Origin: Rhizophagus irregularis
Lineage: Eukaryota; Glomeromycota; Glomeromycetes; Glomerales; Glomeraceae
NCBI RefSeq assembly: GCF_026210795.1
Contig: NC_089433.1
Location: 5,765,433 to 5,829,432 of the forward strand
Direction of reading: 5' to 3'
Length of the DNA stretch: 64,000 nt
A program made the position numbers and the translations under genes. Shown here in pieces: positions 10,177 through 21,719 of this stretch (position 1 is the first letter of the stretch; each line of letters begins with the position of its first letter). Under the pieces are notes generated by a model. That model searched no databases, was not told where the DNA came from, and saw nothing but the letters and a program-made list of their open reading frames with translations.

Positions 10177-11912
10177 ATGGAGATACTTATTAATACTTAT
10201 ATCGCCGAAATTAATGAATATAAAAGTAAAATAAATGATTTAAATAATAAAAATATTCAATTATCCAATCTTTTAATCGATATTCAAAAAAATACCAATT
10301 TAAATCTCGACAAAGCTCAAGAAAATGTCAGTTCAAAAGGCAAAATTGCTAATTATCGTAAAGAAATTGAATTTCTTACACAAGTTATAGATTCTTTGAA
10401 ACATAAAAATGGTGACCTAAATAATAATATCAAAGCTCTTACGATTGCTAACGAAAAATTGATGAATGATTTTGTTGTTGTTACCGATAATTATAAACTA
10501 GCTATCGGTAACCAAAATGCTTATAAAAAATATATCAAAGATCTTACAACTGTTAAAGAAAAATTGGAACTTGAAAATCAACAATATAAGGAAAATATTG
10601 ATAAGATTACATCTGATAATGACAAATTAAAAGAATCAATCTATAATCTGAATGAAAATGTCAAAGCTCTGGAATTCGATAATTACAATTTGGAAAATAA
10701 TTTTATCGTTGTTAACGATAATTTAATTGTAGCTGTCAATAATCAAAAAAAAAAATGAGCTTGAAAATCAATAATTAATGAAGATTATTGATAAGATTAC
10801 ATCTGAAAATGACAAATTAAAAGAGTCAGTCTTTAATCTGAATGAAAATGTCAAAGCTCTGGAACTCGATAATTACAATTTGAAAAATAATTTTAATGTT
10901 GTTAACGATAATTTAAAAGTAGCTGTCGATAATCAAAAAAAATATGAATGCAAAAATCAATAATTAAAGGAAATTATTGATAAGATTACATCTGAAAATG
11001 ACAAATTAAAAGAGTCAGTCTTTAATCTGAATGAAAATGTCAAAGTTCTGGAACTCGATAATTACAATTTGAAAAATAATTATAATGTTGTTAACGATAA
11101 TTTAAAAGTAGCTGTCAATAATCAAAAAAAATATGAACTCGAAAATTAAAAATTAAAGAAAAATATTGATAAGTTTGCATTAGATAACGACAAATTAAAA
11201 GTAGTAGTAATTGATTTAAAAGAAAATGTCAAAGATCTTATAACTGTTAAAGATATATTACAATGCGAAAATCAAAATTTAAAAGAAAATATTGTTAACG
11301 CTACTTTTGAAAATGACAAATTAAAAGTAATAATCGATAATTTAAATGATAATATCAAAAGTCTTACAAACGTTAACAATGAATTGGGACTCAAAAATCT
11401 AACATTAAAGGGAAATTTTGAAAATGGTATTAATGACCTAAAATTATATATTGCAGATCTTACAACTGTTAACAACAAATTGGGACTCGAAAATTGCAAA
11501 GTAAAAGATGACTTTACTGCTATTAACGACTATTTAAATGTAGTCATCGATAATCAAAAAGTATATAAGGCATTTATCAAAGATCTTACAACTGTTAAAG
11601 ATACATTACAATTATACTTCTCCGCTAATTAATTACGTCATATTTCGGCGAACAAACCAATTCACTATTTATTATAAAATTACTATGAATTAATTACGTC
11701 TGTCAAAATACATTACGTCTGTCAAAATAAATTTAATTAGTATTTTGTCATTTTGACGAAAAGTATAATTACAATGTGAAAATCAAAAATTAAAAGAAAA
11801 TATTGGTAATCATTTAGTTGTTAACGACAATTATGAAGTGGTAATTAAAAGGTTGAGAGAAGAGAATTTGCTTTACACTGGTTTTATGAGAGTGAAAAAA
11901 CTAAAGGAATAG
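10177..11912 (+). pseudogene. Coiled-coil repeat protein, disrupted
   Basis: From ATG 10177 a coiled-coil protein of heptads rich in Asn, Lys, Leu and Val reads open to 10755. An extra A in an A11 run then breaks the frame. The downstream DNA repeats the last coding block: copies of GATAAGATTACATCTGA start at 10600, 10790 and 10979, with a diverged fourth at 11168. Spacing is 190, 189 and 189 bp, so one unit is 63 residues or nine heptads. CAA codons became TAA in units 2, 3 and 4. A 157-bp insertion at 11612-11768 interrupts the last part. Bridging it continues the frame through ENQKLKENIG to TAG at 11910-11912. Related coiled-coil genes lie at 20946, 26693 and 27923. Function unknown. Confidence 0.7.
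11612..11768. mobile_element. 157-bp MITE inside the coiled-coil gene
   Basis: Ends TTATACTTCTCCG and, inverted, TTATACTTTTCGTC. TTACAA is present on both sides (11606-11611 and 11769-11774). The host coding sequence resumes in frame after it, which fixes the boundaries. An internal ATTACGTCTGTCAAAATA is duplicated (11694-11729). Confidence 0.65.
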
Positions 11913-12189
11913 AATTTAATAAAGAGTTCAAAAATTTTAAGAGAAATTGTGACAAGAAAAATGGTTGATTTAGTTAGAGTGAAAATCGTTACTTTTTTAA
12001 AAATTATATTCAAAGAGATAGTTCAGCTCGTTTATTTTATGAATTTTATTGATTAGAAGAAATTGACTATTTGACAATGAAAAAAATAAAATTTATTTTA
12101 GTTTGAAATATATCAAACACTCCATCTTATTTACAGTTTAAATAATTTGAATTAAAATTTATTTATTTATTTATTTATTTTATTTCAGA

Positions 12190-12640
12190 GAGGAGAAACC
12201 TATTACTAATACATAAAAGAAGTTAACAACTATAAAAGTAAATAACTATACAATTAATCGTGTTGTGGTTACAATCCCATAGACAGGTTCTCACCCTGTC
12301 TGCAGGATACCCTCCGGGTTACACTATTCTAACAGTAAAACTACGCTACTGATAAAGAGATCGAACATAAAAAAAAATCTAGGATCCTAAGAAAAGAAAT
12401 TAGTAGTAACGAATAGTAGGTAGTCTAGTTAGGAAAGGTCATGATTATTGGGCTTATATGTGAAATAAAAATAAATCTTTGAATATTTGTGAATGAATTT
12501 GAGATAAATCGTCATTTAAAGATGACAACCAAGTTAGGTTATATAAAAAGTTGGATGAAGTTAAGTGTATCCATAAGTTATTGTTGTCAATTAACCTTCT
12601 GGAATCATTTAGAGGGTAATGATATCCATTTTATCATTTG
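12190..12640 (+). repeat. Dispersed repeat, copy B
   Basis: Diverged relative of 7165-7610 (see there). This copy holds CATAGACAGGTTCTCACCCT, a short GC-richer patch unusual for the surroundings. The open frame across 12489-12734 overlaps the repeat and is not taken as a gene. Confidence 0.5.
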
Positions 12641-13539
12641 TGGATCTCTTGCTGAAATTGCGTTGCTGTCTGTGAGATTCTCACTGAAAATTTTTATGGT
12701 AATCAATAAAAGATTTTTTTGTTATATTATGTAATTTTTTGGATTCTTTCTATTTAATAACTCTTTGCGAATTTTTTAAAAAATTAACAAACTATAATTT
12801 GTAAATCTTCGATTTGATCCTCCACCAATTTATGAAAGAGACAAACCTAATTTTAGCAGAATGTAGTCACATCCAACGGTTTACTATTTCCATAAAATTC
12901 CAAGCATTTTAATTTTTTACAATTCTTCAATAAAAAAAATAAAGCAGGAAAATTTACAACATCTATAGTAGCTCACAATTTGGTTAAATTTCATAATGCA
13001 ATGAAATCTCTAAGCGTTTCCAATTTCAATATAAAAAGCTCTATTACATATAACAAATATTTCTAATTTTTGGATCATGATCTAAATTCATAATTATCGC
13101 TATAAATACATTTGAATTTATTAAATTAGTCAATTCTAAACTAACAATATGTATAACAATCAAATTCAAATACGAAATCCAAGGATTTTAAACTAGCATA
13201 CGGACATTATTTTGATAATTTTTTTGCTGAAGCATCTCATGGTCAATTTTATCCAAAATCAGAACTAACATATAGTTGATAACAACATCAATCTTGATAA
13301 ATTAGGTAAAGTTGCATTGGATAGAAATTGATAAAGTATTATCTCGAACATGATTATACTGTTTATGATGTATATAATGGACTATACAGTCTACTCTACG
13401 TAATGTATGATGTAGTGTTTCTGGAGTCATAATTTAGAATGGGTATTTTATTTTCAAGGTATTCTTATTTTTAATTTAAATAAGCAAAATTTTTCATTTT
13501 TTACCACCCAATTATTTTACAATTTAACTTCAATCAAAA
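12641..13539. other. Intergenic with decayed repeat
   Basis: No gene seen. 12770-13180 shows patchy colinearity with 18890-19200 (AACAAACYAT, TGTAAATC/AGCTCC, TTAGTCAATTCTAAA/TCGTCAATTCTAAA), so both look like remnants of one sequence family. Confidence 0.35.
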
Positions 13540-14430
13540 ATGAATTGTACATGTGCCCGATGTGTATTATTTTGCTCAACCAACGAAAACAACGAACGCG
13601 TGGAGAGAAGAATCGTCTCAATTAACACTTACAACCAACACAACAAACATGGTTGAGTAGTGCGATCTATTCATATTACTGAGGCCGAAAAAAAAAAATA
13701 TCATACATGTTCCAAAAGTATAAACTTAAAATTGGCCCAGAATTATAAAAATGATCAGAACCTACAACAAAGGTTCGAAAACAATAAAGTAATTTTTTAT
13801 CGAAACAAAAGAAATCTAGATAACTTAATTCATGAAATAATACAAGAAGATGTTGCCATTCCTCTCTATATCTTTGAGCCTCGTATTTCTTCTCCGTATT
13901 TATATCCTTTATCTAAATCACCATCACCAAAATATTTACTTTCCCAACCTCCTTCTCAATCTGCTGCTTCTTCTTTCGTTGATTTTCTTCAAAACGTCAG
14001 TCCAAGTTACTTAGCGCAAAAGCAAAGAGAATTACGACGAAAAATCGAATTAGTAAAAGGAAAATCTGTTAAGAAAATACAGGACGAAGTAAGCTTAATT
14101 GATACTTTATTAAATGCAGTATCTGACCTAACAAAAGAAAATATTGAATTAAAATGACGAATTGTTACTATCAAAAAAAGATTATGTGAGTTTAATAAAA
14201 CTTTAGAAAGACATAACTTAATCGAAACAATTACACTTGATGAGTGAAAGCGCAAGTGTCAGCTCATCATTTTATCCAATTTAAAATATCGCTTCGAATT
14301 TGATTTATTGAATCAAGATTTTAAGCATCAAAAAATAAAATTATTTTTTTGGTGTATTTGTAAAGCAGATAAATCATTACCGTGTAAATTTAATGTACAC
14401 CATTCTTGTACAAAAGCTAAAAAAGAGTAA
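13540..14430 (+). pseudogene. Cys-rich N-terminal ORF broken only by UGA codons
   Basis: From ATG 13540 one frame runs 296 codons to TAA at 14428-14430, with three in-frame TGA (13654, 14155, 14245) and no TAA or TAG. The N-terminus has a Cys cluster (NCTCARCVLFC) then RRIVSINTYNQH. That resembles the CTC..C / R..S..T...H start of Tnp2/Plavaka-type fungal transposon proteins, but only weakly. Next come a Pro/Ser-rich stretch (residues about 110-150), a basic helical region (KQRELRRKIELVKGK) and a Cys/Trp tail (FFWCICKADKS) that recurs in DNA form at about 19216. The simplest reading is a decayed gene in which CGA or TGG became TGA. UGA read as an amino acid is an unsupported alternative. Confidence 0.5.
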
Positions 14431-14439
14431 AAATGTTTG

Positions 14440-14740
14440 ATAATTTTATGTGGCTTGTTTATTCAAGCAAAAATAATAAGTGAAATAAAATAATATGGTG
14501 TTTATTGTAATATAATAATAAATGAAAAGGACGATTCCTTAAAATTGGAAATTACACCCCTTGCAAAATTTTTTAATGATATAAAAACGTATCAATACGT
14601 AATTTCATGATAATTAAATGATGCTTGTTTTTCAAGCAAGAATATTAAGTGTAAATAATATGTTGAGAATACTTTTTATCATGATGTAACAATAAATGAA
14701 AGGGACAATTCCACAAAATTGGAATTACGGTATAGCACCA
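14440..14740 (+). repeat. Diverged direct duplication
   Basis: GGCTTGTTTATTCAAGCAAAAATAATAAGTG...AATAAATGAAAAGGACGATTCC (14452-14543) recurs as TGCTTGTTTTTCAAGCAAGAATATTAAGTG...AATAAATGAAAGGGACAATTCC (14622-14714). The intervening ATTACACCCCTTG...AATTTTTTAATGATATAAAAACG is also echoed at about 19864-19920. 14741-15390 holds nothing I recognise. Confidence 0.5.
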
Positions 14741-15392
14741 AAATTCATTTACTAATAAACAAGAATGTAAAAACTTAATATTTTGCAATCCATTTTTAAA
14801 AATTTCTCGCAAAAGTTCACGCGAAAGAAATCGAGTTATTGAATTTTATAATAAACAAAAACACATGATACCGGTATATCCTTTTATGAATAAAACTGAT
14901 TTCTAATAAATCTTATTAAATTACTATCCAAGAACTAAGGCTCCAGCATAATATTGTATTTATGACTCGTGTTATCCTATTAGTATTGTTAGCATAGTCC
15001 TAGTTTCACGCATAATTCGACTGACACGTGAAATTCAGTAGAGAATACAGTTCTGAATACTGTACAAATATATTAGTTATTAGCATTTTACTGTAATAAT
15101 TTGAAATCGAACTGTTCCTTAATGATACTGTAGCCTGTTGGTACTTCTATCAAATTATAAAAAAGTGATAACACGTACTTATTACATCAGATATACAAAC
15201 AAACTATTATTTGTGATAACGTAAATAAATTTAAGAAAAAATTGCTCTTACCTGGTGAATACCTGAAATCCTGAATACTAGAAATTGCCTATTATCATGT
15301 TAAAGAAATTTAATCCAATTATTCGCATCATGTGACAAATGAAATAAATTTTAACTTTTATTGGTATAAAAATCTATGATAGATCAAGCTGA

Positions 15393-15847
15393 TTAATAAT
15401 ATAAATCAAAATATTCTAATTCTTTATAAGAAGAAATAACACCATTGATTTTTCCCATTTTATAACTAAAATATGCATATTTAAATTCTTCAACTAAAGC
15501 CCAAGCCTTATGGTAAACTTTATCATATTGGCCGCTCATAAAAACAATGTCATCATTATCTTCGTAAGTTTTGACAGTAATCGCATGATATTTTTTTCTA
15601 TTGATACGAACAATTAACATTGTTGTTCCTACAAAATAAATAAAATAGATAGAAAGTTAAATATTTTAAAATAATCTAATTATTACATGGTCATATTCAG
15701 AATATAATTTCACAAACCATAATAATAAACAACTGCTGATCTTAATAAAAGAGGAGATACAATATTTGGTCCAGTAAAAGTATTAACTATATCATTATGT
15801 CCGAAGGCATGAAATGAAATGGTTACTCCAGTATTTTGAATTGTCAT
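15393..15847 (-). CDS. Hypothetical small protein, two exons, 121 aa
   Basis: Exon 1 is 15847-15718, starting MTIQNTGVTISFH. A GTTTGT donor and TTTTGTAG acceptor remove 89 nt. Exon 2 is 15628-15393, and the phase agrees (G + GA = Gly). Both exons are open and 366 nt in total. The mixed composition has many Tyr, and the second exon (MLIVRINRKKYHAITVKTY) looks like a compact alpha/beta domain. I do not recognise the family. It is one of the few genes in the window without a lesion. Confidence 0.7.
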
Positions 15848-17390
15848 TATTATATGTATTTAGTAAAAGTCGTAAGTCAAAATAAATAAATCAGTTTAAC
15901 GAAACATTTTTATATAGATTTATTGTCACGCGTCATATAAAAATTGAGTTAATTGACAGATGTTATGTAATTTAATTTGCCATTATAAGCAATGATCGAA
16001 CGTTACAGTCAACTGAACCAATTTTGATAAATAACTTTTGTGTAATGTATTGCATGTAAGGAAAAAATCAATAAAGAGTGCATTTTAACTGCGATAGAAA
16101 CTGTTTTGAAGTAATTTATTATCAAAATGATTAAAAAGTAGCTTTTGAAAGTTCATCAGTTTGGAAAAAACCGATACTTCTACTTCAAACTGAATTAAAA
16201 TAAGGTGAATATAATTGTTTATTAATTAAGTCCAGGTTCGAAATTTGAGGACGTCGAACTGTACCTGAAGGATAGGTTTTATAGATTTATTCTTTATCGT
16301 CCTGCTTATTTTTATAAAGAGTATAAATGGTTAATATGTGATTGTATTCACTCAGTTTTACTGACTACCTTTTATCTATAGGCAAATGTATTATTTAAAT
16401 CATCGAAAACGTATAAAGTGAAAGCTTAAAAAAATTGACAATAAGTGTAAAAACACAAATTGTCAAATTCGTATTTTAATAATTTTATTAATATTTTTAA
16501 ATTTAGCAATTTATAAACTTTATTTTGATTTTGCGAAAAATGTATTGATTTATTAATCACTAACGCTAAATATGCAACAATTTATATTTTAAACGTGTAG
16601 TCATTTATAAAAAAATGAATTAAATTAAAATTACTAGGAAAATAATGCTTGATCATGTAACATTAAAGGGTAATAAAAATCTAAAGATAATTAGTTACAA
16701 AAAGAAAAAAAATAATATAGTAAGGTTTAATATATAGGTAAAACTAATATTTCTGATTCTAATTTGAATTAAAATTGAAATTAACAAAATAAAATGCGTA
16801 ATTATATGACAAATCACTACAATATCCCATGCTACACACTTTATAAGTCACTTTTTAATCAATAACAATCATATGTACAAAACAAAAACTAGTTAAATAA
16901 AATATAAAAAATATTGTTCGCTATATTTCCGACCCTTCCTGACGCAATGCGGTGCAAACGGACCTCTACTCTATAGCAAACATATATACTAACGAAAAAA
17001 TATAAAAAATATTGTTCGCTATATTTCTGACCCTCCCTGGCGTAATTATTAAAAAAAATCAAACAAAAGCATAAAATATTAAAATTAAATAAAGATAGGA
17101 TTAAAATATGGATTAAGATATAAAAGCTACTTGATAATGTCTAATTCTTAATTGTAATTGAATATACTATGCGAATATATTGTTAAGTTGCTGCAAAATC
17201 CTCTGCCATAAACTCTATAAGTAGTATTTCCATTAAATAAATATATAAAAAGTTTCAGAAGATGCTTAATGTTAAAGCTTAATGCAAATAAAAAAATAAA
17301 TAATAAATAAAAAATAAAAAATAAATATCTATAATTTAAAATTATAAAATTTTTAACTTTGTAGGGATAATTCAGAAAAACAACAAATAA
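15848..17390. other. Intergenic, AT-rich, with one direct duplication
   Basis: No gene seen. AAAATATAAAAAATATTGTT followed by CGCTATATTTCYGACCCTYC occurs twice (about 16899 and 16997), a direct duplication separated by a GC-richer 60 bp. Confidence 0.4.
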
Positions 17391-17402
17391 AATGAACTTA
17401 AA

Positions 17403-18035
17403 AAAAATAAAAAAAAGTCTTAAAAATTCAATAATCCATTTAATAATTTCGTTAAGATTTTTCTTTTTAATGAATTTTTTTTTTGGTTCGCATTGTAAAG
17501 TGTTGGCAAATTTAGACTCATTATCATTTTTTGCATCGATTGTAAAAGAAGACGTATTCTACAAAAATTAAAATAATAATTAGTAAAATTCAAATAAAAC
17601 TATTATTAAAAAACATTAATATATATAACCTGTAAAATAGAAGCAACTTTTTTTTGATTATCATTAAATTTTTTCTTTGATTCGTTATTTAAATTTTTGT
17701 CAATTTTATTTTCGCTTTCTAATGTCTCGTGAGTAGTTTTATAATTTTCTAAAAGTCGTTTGTTATTTTCAATATATTAACATTATAAAGTAATTTATTG
17801 TAAGTAATTATATCCAGTATGTACAAATTTTTAATTTTGTTATAAGTATTCTCTAATTTCAATTGTAATTCCATTTTAATATGAATTGTAAATTTATTTA
17901 CTTGCCATCTTTACGATTTATTATATTTCTCTGTCTGCATCATAATCAAATTTTGAATAAATGGTCAAATGTTCGATATTGTTTGAAATAACTTGTTTCT
18001 TAACTTGGTTTTTTTTATTCATACTTGCTCTTGCA
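17403..18035 (-). pseudogene. Fragmentary multi-exon hypothetical gene
   Basis: Reading leftward: an ATG near 18022 starts MNKKNQVKKQVISNN and soon meets two stops. A second block (MELQLKLENTYNKIKN, about 17873) looks like coiled coil. An Asn/Lys-rich exon ends KKVASILQ at a GT donor near 17632. The next exon follows a TTTTTGTAG acceptor (NTSSFTIDAKND, about 17560) and ends in a hydrophobic segment (IIKWIIEFLRLFFIFF). The pieces are coding-like but I cannot assemble an unbroken frame. A coiled-coil protein with a C-terminal membrane segment is possible. Confidence 0.35.
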
Positions 18036-18536
18036 TTAAAAAACATTGCGAAATTTTCAAATTTATAATAAATGAATACTATATCAGACTAGGTCTCCAC
18101 ATTATTACCAAATATAAAATCAAGATGTCATTTGTACATAATCAATTTATTTATGGGGACACTTTATTATGAAATTAAAATAGAAAAAGCCAAGAAGGAT
18201 CACTATAAAATTCGTCGGGATACAAGTTTATCAGCTGAACTGATAAAATCGATTCAGTTGTCAAATTTATACAAGAAATACCAGCACTTAGCCAACTTCA
18301 CTTTTACCACAAATTCAGGTAATTCAATTTTTGAAACAATTCAATCATAAAAAGTCTGAACTTTAATTTAAAGAGTGTGAGAACATTTACCACATTTGAG
18401 AATACTTTACCAGTTTTAAGAAAAATCCAAAGATAAAAATTTAAAAAGGAATATTATTAAAAGGTATTAAAAGGTGTTGATCCAAATTGGCAAAATTCCG
18501 CAGTTTTGCAAATGTTACGTCTTTAAAAGTAATATA

Positions 18537-18780
18537 TAAGGTTGCTTGCCAAAACCTAGGGGTTTAGGCAAGATAGCGTTTCGCCGAAAAGCGAAATTCT
18601 GCCGAAACTATATTAAAGTTATATTAAAAAACTGGCAAAACTTTGGAGAAAGGCGAAACTGCCGAAACTTATTATAAATGCCGAAACTGCTGAAACTCTG
18701 CTGAAACTATAATAAATCTATAGTAAAATTTTGACGAAACTAATCGTAGGATTTTGAAGAGGTTTAGACAAGCAACCTTA
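18537..18780 (-). mobile_element. 244-bp MITE, copy 2 (inverted)
   Basis: Inverse orientation of the element at 6889. Same 12-bp ends, same 244-bp length, own 8-bp duplication GTAATATA (18529-18536, 18781-18788). Confidence 0.95.
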
Positions 18781-18879
18781 GTAATATATTTTAAAGATTT
18801 CATTAAATTCTTTGCTATTATTTAAGATAATCATTATTGATGAAGTCAAAATAAAAAACAACTTTGTATAAAGAGGTAT

Positions 18880-19200
18880 GTTGCGAATTTTTTTAAAAAT
18901 TTAACAAACCATCATGTGTAAAGCTCCAATTTGCTCCAATAATTAACTCTACCAAACCATGCAGTATCAACAAATGCCAGAGATTCCAGATTTTCACAGG
19001 AACATTTTTGCTTATTTAAAGCATTTCCGATTTTATAATGAAATTCAGAATTATATAATACCGTCCAATAATATCTCACTTTTGTATCCTGACTTAAAAT
19101 CACATTAATTGTATTTGCAATCATCAAATTCGTCAATTCTAAATTTACTCATAATTTGTATAAACATTCAATTTCAAATTTAAAATCAAACCTGAATAAA
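18880..19200. repeat. Decayed dispersed repeat
   Basis: Patchily similar to 12770-13180. A 74-codon minus-strand frame (18912-19136) falls inside it. It has Trp and Cys but no second coding exon and no start context, so I treat it as remnant rather than gene. Confidence 0.35.
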
Positions 19201-19339
19201 AATTTGCAAAAAATAAAAATATTTTTTGGGGTATTTGTAAAGCAGATGGATCATTAAAAGTTCATTAAAAGGAAATTGAGTCATGTTTGGTAAGAATCGT
19301 AAAATGCTAAGTATTAGTTATTTACTAATCTAGTAGTAT

Positions 19340-19618
19340 CACTGGTAAAAAAATGGTTTATCCTACACATATCCTACACATATCTTACATATATCAGGTA
19401 CTCAAAATGTAGAAAATCATACACAAATAATACACATATCATACACATATCGGGTACTTATATATATAGTATACCTATCAGGTACCTAATATATGTATGA
19501 TATATATATTAGTACCCGATATGTGTATGATATGTGTATTATTTGTGTATGATTTTCTACATTTTGAGTACCCAATATGTGTAAGATATGTGTAGGATAA
19601 ATCATTTTTTTACCAGTG
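19340..19618. mobile_element. 279-bp near-perfect palindromic MITE
   Basis: CACTGGTAAAAAAATGGTTTATCC at the left pairs with GGATAAATCATTTTTTTACCAGTG at the right. Almost the whole interior (ACACATATC, GGGTACT..AGTACCC) is also inverted. TAT flanks both sides (19337-19339, 19619-19621). A 3-bp or TA target suggests a PIF/Harbinger- or Tc1-type element. The assignment is tentative. Confidence 0.75.
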
Positions 19619-19704
19619 TATATAAATGAGTTATCATCTGAAGGATGATGGCCTATTTATATACTAAACTAGATCAGTAAATAACTTTTTTATCATCCTA
19701 GATA

Positions 19705-19761
19705 TACTAATTGGTCCGCCAGTTTATAACTGGCGGAAAAAATCCTAAATACCAATTAGTA
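19705..19761. repeat. 57-bp palindrome
   Basis: TACTAATTGGT and ACCAATTAGTA bracket an inner perfect inverted pair TCCGCCAGTT / AACTGGCGGA. It would form a cruciform or hairpin and may be a minimal transposon footprint. Confidence 0.6.
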
Positions 19762-20335
19762 GCCAGGTGATAAAATACAGTATTAACTACTGTACTTATA
19801 TATACACAAAACAAGTTATTAAAGTTTCGAGTCTTCTTTACTTATTAATTTTAAATCACACGCAATTACACCCCTTGTACATATGAAACTTTCAAAATTT
19901 TTTAATAATATAAAAATGAATCAATACAACTTTTAATCAATAATTTTATGAAATGGCTATTTTAAAACAAATTAAAAACGAAGAAAGGAAAGATTGATTT
20001 TAAAACAGCGTCGTTTAGAGCTTTATCGATCGTTAATTAATAATCAAATTGGTAATTTTTAATTAATGCGTTATTTGTTATCATTTTATTTATATTAACT
20101 AGTGTTATTAACGTATTATTTTAGGAGACGCAAATTTCTTTACACAATTAATTTTGCTAAATGAACCAAATCATTTTTCTATTTGAAAAAATTTATAATT
20201 TCTTTTTGATTTTTCGTTCTTTTTAAATAAAACAAAAGTAAAACAATAAAATCTGACTGCAAACGTGAAGCTTGAAATTTTACGAATTCGCATGATTTGA
20301 ACGTTCTGCAATGTTAACAATATTTTTTCAGACAA

Positions 20336-20590
20336 ATGCTTTATGACAAATTAGAACGTGACATTAATATTAATCTAAATGGAATTGGTGATTCAATAGG
20401 CAATACAGCCCAGGATGTAGGCGATTCATTAAATAATGCTGCAAAATATACTGGCAATGCAATACAGAATGTTACCAATACAGCTATCGGGGGAATAGAT
20501 AAACTTGCACAAGAAGCTATCACAGCTGTACTATCAGCCTTTGATAATTTTGTTCTTAAAGTACCTACCAATGCCTATTCTTCTCAGTAG
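20336..20590 (+). CDS. Small amphipathic Asn/Gly/Ala-rich protein, 84 aa
   Basis: ATG 20336 follows a TTTTTTTCAG acceptor-like run, so this may be a last exon or a complete small gene. The product has repeating 11-residue-like amphipathic segments (GDSIGNTAQDVGDSLNNAAKYTGNAIQNV), a pattern known from LEA-like and apolipoprotein-like helices. That is a resemblance, not a family call. The C-terminus has a hydrophobic helix (EAITAVLSAFDNFVLKV). The sequence is less AT-extreme than its surroundings, which supports coding. Confidence 0.5.
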   Translation: MLYDKLERDININLNGIGDSIGNTAQDVGDSLNNAAKYTGNAIQNVTNTAIGGIDKLAQEAITAVLSAFDNFVLKVPTNAYSSQ

Positions 20591-20619
20591 ATGACACGCG
20601 ATTCATAGAACACAAAAGC

Positions 20620-20830
20620 TTACTTTGCTCTTTACTTCGAAATTGTACTGATCCAAGGTTTCATTTTTAGCTTTCAATTCATTAAATTCGGTGACTTAAG
20701 AAATGTAGTTACTTTTCAAAGTAATAAAACAGCATTACTAGATTTCAACAATTGAAATTCAGAATCTAATAAAATATTTTCCCGAGTTAAACATTTACAA
20801 AGTATCTTTTATGCAAGAATTTTTATTTAA
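20620..20830 (-). pseudogene. Partial duplicate of the coiled-coil gene at 20946-21702
   Basis: Plus-strand blocks TTTCATTTTTAGCTTTCAAT, ATTACTAGATTTCAACAATT and GAATCTAATAAAATATT match, in order, blocks at about 21445-21590 of the neighbouring coiled-coil gene. The copy is shortened and has stops. Confidence 0.5.
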
Positions 20831-20945
20831 TATAACAAAAATAAACAACTAAGCAGAAATATCAGAAAACTCCAACAAATTATTATTTTTGATAAAAATA
20901 AGATTGAAGAACTTGAAAACTTGGTTGACTTTTATAAAAATAAGG

Positions 20946-21702
20946 TCATTGGAAATCATATGAGTGATATGATTCAAGAATATTCAAAAATATTTTAAAA
21001 TCTCTTCTTTTTATAAAAAAACTTAAAATTATATGTGAAATATCATTATGAGATTTATCCTTATAATTGATATCTTGCATAAACTTGTTATTTTCACATT
21101 GAAGCCTATTCTTCTTGTTAATAAGTACGCAATTCGCAGAAAATAAACGAGTTGTATGCTCGGTAAGATCTCTGACACATTGATTTTTCTCCTTAAGCTC
21201 CACTTTAAGTGATTTATTTTCTATTTGAAACACTCCAATTTTTGGCCTAACAACGTTTCTTTTAATTTGTTTATTACAATCATTGTGTTGTTGCAATTAC
21301 TCATTCAATCTTTTAATTTCTACTAGTAAGTTTTTTTTTTCGTTTGTTAATTTTTGATTTTGACTTCTTCTCACGTAAAGCATTAATTTCATTTTGGAGT
21401 TTGCAGACTTCAGAATCAAAAACTCTAGTTTCAAATTCCAAAGATTCATTTTTAGCTTTCAATTCTGTAAGAACGGTTAATTGTGAAATGTAACTGTTTT
21501 TTTCAAGTAGCAAATTATTATTACTAGATTTCAACAATTGAATTTCAGAATCCAAACTTGAATTTATAGATTTCAATGAAATATTATCCTGAGTTAAAGA
21601 ATCATTTTCAATTTGATATTTTGCGATTTCACTATTAATATCGGCTGTGAAATCTTCAACGAGGCCTACAATAATGTCTTTACGATTTGAGTTATTATTC
21701 AT
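20946..21702 (-). pseudogene. Coiled-coil protein, frameshifted
   Basis: Starts MNNNSNRKDIIVGLVEDFT at 21702 and forms a long Leu/Asn/Glu/Ser coiled coil (about residues 20-115). The frame shifts in an A10 run at about 21336-21345. The alternative frame then reads KKNLLVEIKRLNE, meets TAA (probably former CAA), and continues QQHNDCNKQIKRNVVRPKIG to 20946. The two parts are therefore one former protein of about 250 residues. It ends with a small hydrophobic/basic segment (IILSFFIKRRDFKIFLNIL). Function unknown. Confidence 0.6.
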
Positions 21703-21719
21703 ATTGTCTGTTTAATAGA

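Noticed and set aside
12270-12330. GGTTCTCACCC-like patch as a tRNA B box
   Set aside because: No A box, no cloverleaf, and the patch is not kept in the other copy of the repeat.
12489-12734. 81-codon frame with Trp and Cys
   Set aside because: It falls in a dispersed repeat also found at 7165-7610, where the frame is not kept.
18132-18350. 72-codon frame ending in FTFTTNSGNSIFETIQS
   Set aside because: A similar ending (CTTTTACCACAAATTC) occurs at 9930 in another frame and context, so this is probably a repeat remnant. No supporting exon.
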